Below, in pieces: positions 5,507 through 8,313 of a stretch of 8,313 bases of DNA (its first letter is position 1; every line of letters begins with the position of its first letter). Location of the stretch: NCBI GenBank assembly GCA_026197015.1, contig JAPHRB010000099.1:1-8313 (forward strand). The letters run 5' to 3'. Origin of the DNA: Gammaproteobacteria bacterium. GTDB taxonomy: Bacteria; Pseudomonadota; Gammaproteobacteria; SZUA-229. A program made the position numbers and the translations under genes. The notes beneath the pieces were generated by a model. That model made no database searches, was not told the DNA's origin, and saw only the letters and a program-made list of their open reading frames with translations.

Positions 5507-6775
5507 ATGAATATACTTATCATAGGCGGCGGTGGTCGCGAACATGCACTGGCCTGGAAAGCAGCCCAGTCTGAAGATGTTACAACCGTTTTTGTAGCAC
5601 CAGGTAACGCGGGAACAGCCCGAGAAGATAAAGTGAAAAATGTCGATATTAATGCCGAAGACATAGACGCTCTAAAAAACTTTGCCATGCAAAACGAAAT
5701 AACACTTACAATTGTTGGCCCTGAAGCCCCGTTAGTAAACGGCATAGTTGACACTTTTCAGGCTGCCGCTTTAAAAATATTTGGCCCAAGCCGTGGCGCG
5801 GCCCAATTAGAAGGATCAAAGGCATTCGCTAAAGACTTTCTTGCTCGCAATGAAATTCCTACTGCAGCTTACGGCAATTTCACAGATGAGGCCGAAGCAA
5901 TAACTTATATAAAACAGCAAGGCGCACCGATTGTTATAAAAGCAGATGGTCTAGCTGCTGGTAAAGGTGTCATTCTGGCGCAAACTGAAGCACAGGCCAT
6001 TGAAGCTGTTGAAGACATGCTCTCAGGAAACAAATTTGGTGATGCGGGAGCCAGAGTGGTAATTGAGGAATTTTTACCAGGTGAAGAAGCCAGCTTTATT
6101 TGCATGGTCGACGGCAAAAACATTTTGCCTCTGGCGACTTCACAAGATCATAAAGCACGTGATGAAGGTGACAGCGGACCGAATACCGGTGGCATGGGCG
6201 CATACTCTCCTGCCCCTCTGGTTACAGATGAAATCCACCAGAAGGTTATTGATGAAATTATACGCCCTACCGTTGACGGCATGGCTAACGAAGGTCATTC
6301 ATTCACCGGCTTTTTATACGCCGGACTAATGATTAAAAACAACAAAGCTAAGGTTTTAGAATATAACGTGCGTTTTGGTGACCCTGAAACCCAGCCAATT
6401 ATGATGCGTTTACAATCTGATATTGTTGAGTTGTGCCTGGCTGCAGTAGATGGAAAACTTGATGAACACACTGCACTGTGGGATTCTCAATATGCCTTAG
6501 GTGTTGTACTTGCTGCAGGCGGATACCCGAATAGCTATAACAAAGGTGATGTAATTAGCGGGCTTGAAGGTCTCGACACACATAAAACAAAAGTGTTTCA
6601 TGCCGGTACCGCTATACAAGACGAACAAATCGTAACAAATGGCGGCCGTGTACTTTGTGCCTGCGGCATGGGCAATAGTGTTGCAGAGGCTCAAAAAGCA
6701 GCTTATGAGATTGTTGAAAAAATACACTGGGATAAAGTATATTATCGTAAAGACATTGGTTTTAAAGCAATATAA
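5507..6775 (+). CDS. purD: Phosphoribosylamine-glycine ligase (GAR synthetase)
   Basis: The 422-residue ATP-grasp enzyme joins glycine to phosphoribosylamine with ATP, the second step of purine synthesis. The N domain opens with MNILIIGGGGREHALAWK, identical in layout to the family, which fixes the start at the ATG at 5507, seven bases after an AGGT ribosome site. The frame stays open upstream to a GTG at 5480, but that adds only repeat-derived residues. Further motifs are FVAPGNAGTA (29-38), GPEAPLVNGIVD (71-82) and LEGSKAFAKDFLAR (101-114). The ATP-grasp part has IKADGLAAGKGV (144-155), IEEFLPGEEASF (186-197), GPNTGGMGAYSPAP (224-237) and the metal-binding LEYNVRFGDPETQ (284-296). The C-terminal part has LGVVLAAGGYP and TNGGRVL. 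Length matches E. coli PurD (429). It probably shares the purH promoter. Confidence 0.97.
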   Translation: MNILIIGGGGREHALAWKAAQSEDVTTVFVAPGNAGTAREDKVKNVDINAEDIDALKNFAMQNEITLTIVGPEAPLVNGIVDTFQAAALKIFGPSRGAAQLEGSKAFAKDFLARNEIPTAAYGNFTDEAEAITYIKQQGAPIVIKADGLAAGKGVILAQTEAQAIEAVEDMLSGNKFGDAGARVVIEEFLPGEEASFICMVDGKNILPLATSQDHKARDEGDSGPNTGGMGAYSPAPLVTDEIHQKVIDEIIRPTVDGMANEGHSFTGFLYAGLMIKNNKAKVLEYNVRFGDPETQPIMMRLQSDIVELCLAAVDGKLDEHTALWDSQYALGVVLAAGGYPNSYNKGDVISGLEGLDTHKTKVFHAGTAIQDEQIVTNGGRVLCACGMGNSVAEAQKAAYEIVEKIHWDKVYYRKDIGFKAI

Positions 6776-6793
6776 ACACCTTCTAAATCATCA

Positions 6794-6825
6794 ACTGACT
6801 GTGAATTAATTAAACCACAGTCAGT
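6794..6825. other. Perfect hairpin downstream of purD
   Basis: ACTGACTGTG (6794-6803) and CACAGTCAGT (6816-6825) are perfect ten-base complements with a 12-base AT-rich loop, 19 bases after the purD stop. Neither strand has a T run beside it, so a simple intrinsic terminator is not supported. It may be an operator-like dyad for the next gene, about 60 bases on, or a 3' mRNA stabiliser. Confidence 0.45.
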
Positions 6826-6884
6826 ACTCAAAAGATGTATATTTAAGGCAGGCGAAATAAAGGCAGTTCTAATGGATACGATAA

Positions 6885-7817
6885 ATGGATAATAAAAAAT
6901 ATAACGTCACCATTCTTCAGACACCCGTGTCTGAACCTGTTACAACTCAGCTGTCTAAACTATTTAAAATTTCTGCCGATAAATCTCAGCAAATTTTACA
7001 AAAAGATTCCTTTATAATTAAAAAGCAAACCGATAAAATTACTGCGGAAAAATTTCATAAAGCCATCACGGCAGCAGGCGTAAATTGTCAAATTGATGAA
7101 ATTATTGCAGAAGCAGAAACCGCACTACCTGAAATAGAAGAAATAGAAAATACGGCTAAAGTAAAACCACTGACTGATATTACACGACCCGATATAACCC
7201 CCTTACATCAGGAAAATATAAACCTTAGTCTTGAAGATGGGGTTCCTGAAAAAAATAACTCTTCCAGTGATCCCGCAAAAATTAATGATATCAATCCTGA
7301 AAATTTCTGCCCGCAATGCGGCACTATCCGAGCCAGTGCCGATTCGACTTGTATTCATTGTGGTTACAACCCTCAAGAATTAAAAAAGAGCAAAACAAAA
7401 ACCACTTTAATCAGTGCCACAATCATTATTCTTTTACTTGGCATTGGTATTGGGATTGGCTTTCCATTTTATCAGCAGTACTCAAAACGCGCGCAAATTA
7501 TTGAAGATTTAAAGCTGGCATTTGATACACGTAACAAGGTAACGGAATTTATTCAGAAAACGAATTTTTGGCCTAATCAGAATATTGATGCTGATTTAGA
7601 CAAACGAATAAGTAACAGAACATTAAAATCAGTTGTTGTTGGCAACAACGCCATAATTACAGCAACCCTCTACGGCCATGTTATAGATGGTACTGAACAG
7701 ACACTTATATTCACGCCCAATATATTAAAAGGCAGAATAGTCTGGAACTGCCTGAAGGGCACATTAAAAGAAGAGTTCAGGCCTGAAATATGTATCACGC
7801 GATCACAGCAGGAATAA
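6885..7817 (+). CDS. Zinc-ribbon membrane protein with a type IV pilin-like C-terminal domain
   Basis: I do not know a named gene for this 310-residue protein. Residues about 5-73 (YNVTIL to CQIDEI) look like a small alpha-beta domain that resembles the L7/L12 C-terminal fold; this likeness is weak. Residues 75-140 are acidic and probably disordered. C142-X2-C145 and C156-X2-C159 form a zinc ribbon. A hydrophobic helix follows at about 173-194. The part after it, FPFYQQYSKRAQIIEDLKLAFDTRNKVTEF (194-222), aligns by eye with the PilA stretch PAYQDYTARAQVSEAL, and WNC (C289) and EIC (C303) match the pilin C-terminal disulfide. There is no GFTLIE prepilin cleavage site before the helix. The likely topology is zinc ribbon inside and pilin domain in the periplasm. 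Role unknown. The SD-like GGAT before the ATG is weak. Confidence 0.75.
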   Translation: MDNKKYNVTILQTPVSEPVTTQLSKLFKISADKSQQILQKDSFIIKKQTDKITAEKFHKAITAAGVNCQIDEIIAEAETALPEIEEIENTAKVKPLTDITRPDITPLHQENINLSLEDGVPEKNNSSSDPAKINDINPENFCPQCGTIRASADSTCIHCGYNPQELKKSKTKTTLISATIIILLLGIGIGIGFPFYQQYSKRAQIIEDLKLAFDTRNKVTEFIQKTNFWPNQNIDADLDKRISNRTLKSVVVGNNAIITATLYGHVIDGTEQTLIFTPNILKGRIVWNCLKGTLKEEFRPEICITRSQQE

Positions 7818-7855
7818 ATTATTTATTTTAACCATGTACTTCATAATGCAGGCAT

Positions 7856-7880
7856 AAAAAAAGCCGGCTTGAGGCCGGCT
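7856..7880 (-). terminator. Intrinsic terminator facing the minus strand
   Basis: AGCCGGC (7862-7868) and GCCGGCT (7874-7880) pair perfectly around TTGAG, and seven A lie at 7856-7862. Read on the minus strand this is a GC-rich stem followed by seven T, a classical terminator for leftward transcripts. On the + strand the stem is followed by CCGAAC, so it is a poor stop for the gene at 6885-7817. The transcript it ends would come from the non-coding stretch to the right or from beyond the window. Confidence 0.8.
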
Positions 7881-8313
7881 CCGAACAATACGGATTTCCA
7901 CGCTAGTTTTAAAATGTTTGACCCGATTTTAAGCGTTTCCAGAGGAACCGATGCCTCAACCACAGAAGCATCATTTAGCGGGAATAACATTTATTAACGC
8001 ATATATTCACCACTAAAGGCAAGACCTTTCATCCTCATTTTTAAATTTCAAGCCCCCACATTTTCAATCTTTATTGACACTCTATATAAGGTTTTTCCTA
8101 TATTTATATTTATCAGCCACCTAAGGGCCATATATTAAGGTAAACTCTTATCATTTATTTAAAATATCAAGATAAATAGCTTATAACGCTCTAATACTAT
8201 AATCATACTTTTGATCTAAATTATGAACTGAGCTTTTAAATATCTACGACTATTGATAAATATGGCTGAAAACGCTCTAATTCAAATAAGCACCATTGAT
8301 TTAGCTGATTAAC
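7881..8313. other. Non-coding tail, possible minus-strand RNA
   Basis: No ORF with recognisable content is found on either strand. On the minus strand GATGCTTC and GAGGCATC (7950-7972) form an eight-pair stem with one G-U pair, where the + strand copy has a C/A mismatch. This is weak evidence that the minus strand is the transcribed one. The right part is very AT-rich and has an imperfect direct repeat (8171-8195 and 8255-8281). TTGACA at 8074-8079 with TATATT at 8099-8104 resembles a + strand promoter, but the spacing of 19 is long. Confidence 0.4.
8171..8281. repeat. Imperfect direct repeat with period of about 85 bases
   Basis: Two copies begin with GATAAATA and end with AACGCTCTAAT: 8171-8195 and 8255-8281. 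They share 11 identical bases at the end and eight at the start, with a two-base length difference between. A fainter match continues after each (TTGATCTAAATTATGAAC against TTGATTTAGCTGATTAAC), which suggests tandem units of about 85 bases that may go on beyond the window edge. Role unknown. Confidence 0.55.

Noticed and set aside
8000..8045. Minus-strand mini-ORF MRMKGLAFSGEYMR
   Set aside because: Fourteen codons with no properly spaced ribosome site and no recognisable content; chance is the simplest explanation.
8262..8312. 16-codon ORF MAENALIQISTIDLAD at the right edge
   Set aside because: Its start lies in the direct repeat, no ribosome site is seen, and the length is too small to support a call.

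Overview
The window reads as chromosomal DNA of a gammaproteobacterium with moderately low GC. The evidence is an oxygen-sensing regulator of the FNR/ANR type, a BolA, and the block dusB-fis-purH-purD, a gene order typical of gammaproteobacteria such as the pseudomonads. All recognised genes lie on the + strand. The genus cannot be fixed from the sequence.

Layout. Bases 2-253 are the 3' end of bpt (aspartate/glutamate leucyltransferase of the N-degron pathway). Bases 254-609 hold no credible protein gene. They hold a textbook FNR-type promoter (perfect TTGAT-N4-ATCAA box and a TATGAT -10 at class II spacing), then about 300 nt of tandem hairpin repeats with a period near 50 nt, and then a strong intrinsic terminator. 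I read this as a previously unassigned, oxygen-regulated small RNA. bolA follows at 683-991 and an fnr/anr gene at 1198-1962, which has a near-perfect FNR box of its own upstream. After a 324-base AT-rich spacer come dusB and fis, which overlap by ATGA. Then come purH and purD, separated by a palindromic repeat element. At 6885-7817 is a protein that joins a four-cysteine zinc ribbon, a membrane helix and a type IV pilin-like domain. The last ~500 bases carry no convincing gene. They contain a terminator that faces the minus strand and an imperfect direct repeat.

How the parts may work together. FNR encoded here could activate the adjacent small RNA when oxygen is absent and control its own gene. 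The RNA carries repeated CU-rich, anti-Shine-Dalgarno-like segments between or within its hairpins, which would suit post-transcriptional repression of many mRNAs. DusB (tRNA dihydrouridine) and Fis (nucleoid protein) form a growth-linked operon. PurH and PurD supply purine synthesis. The RNA and its link to FNR are inferred from sequence pattern; the protein assignments rest on recognised family motifs.
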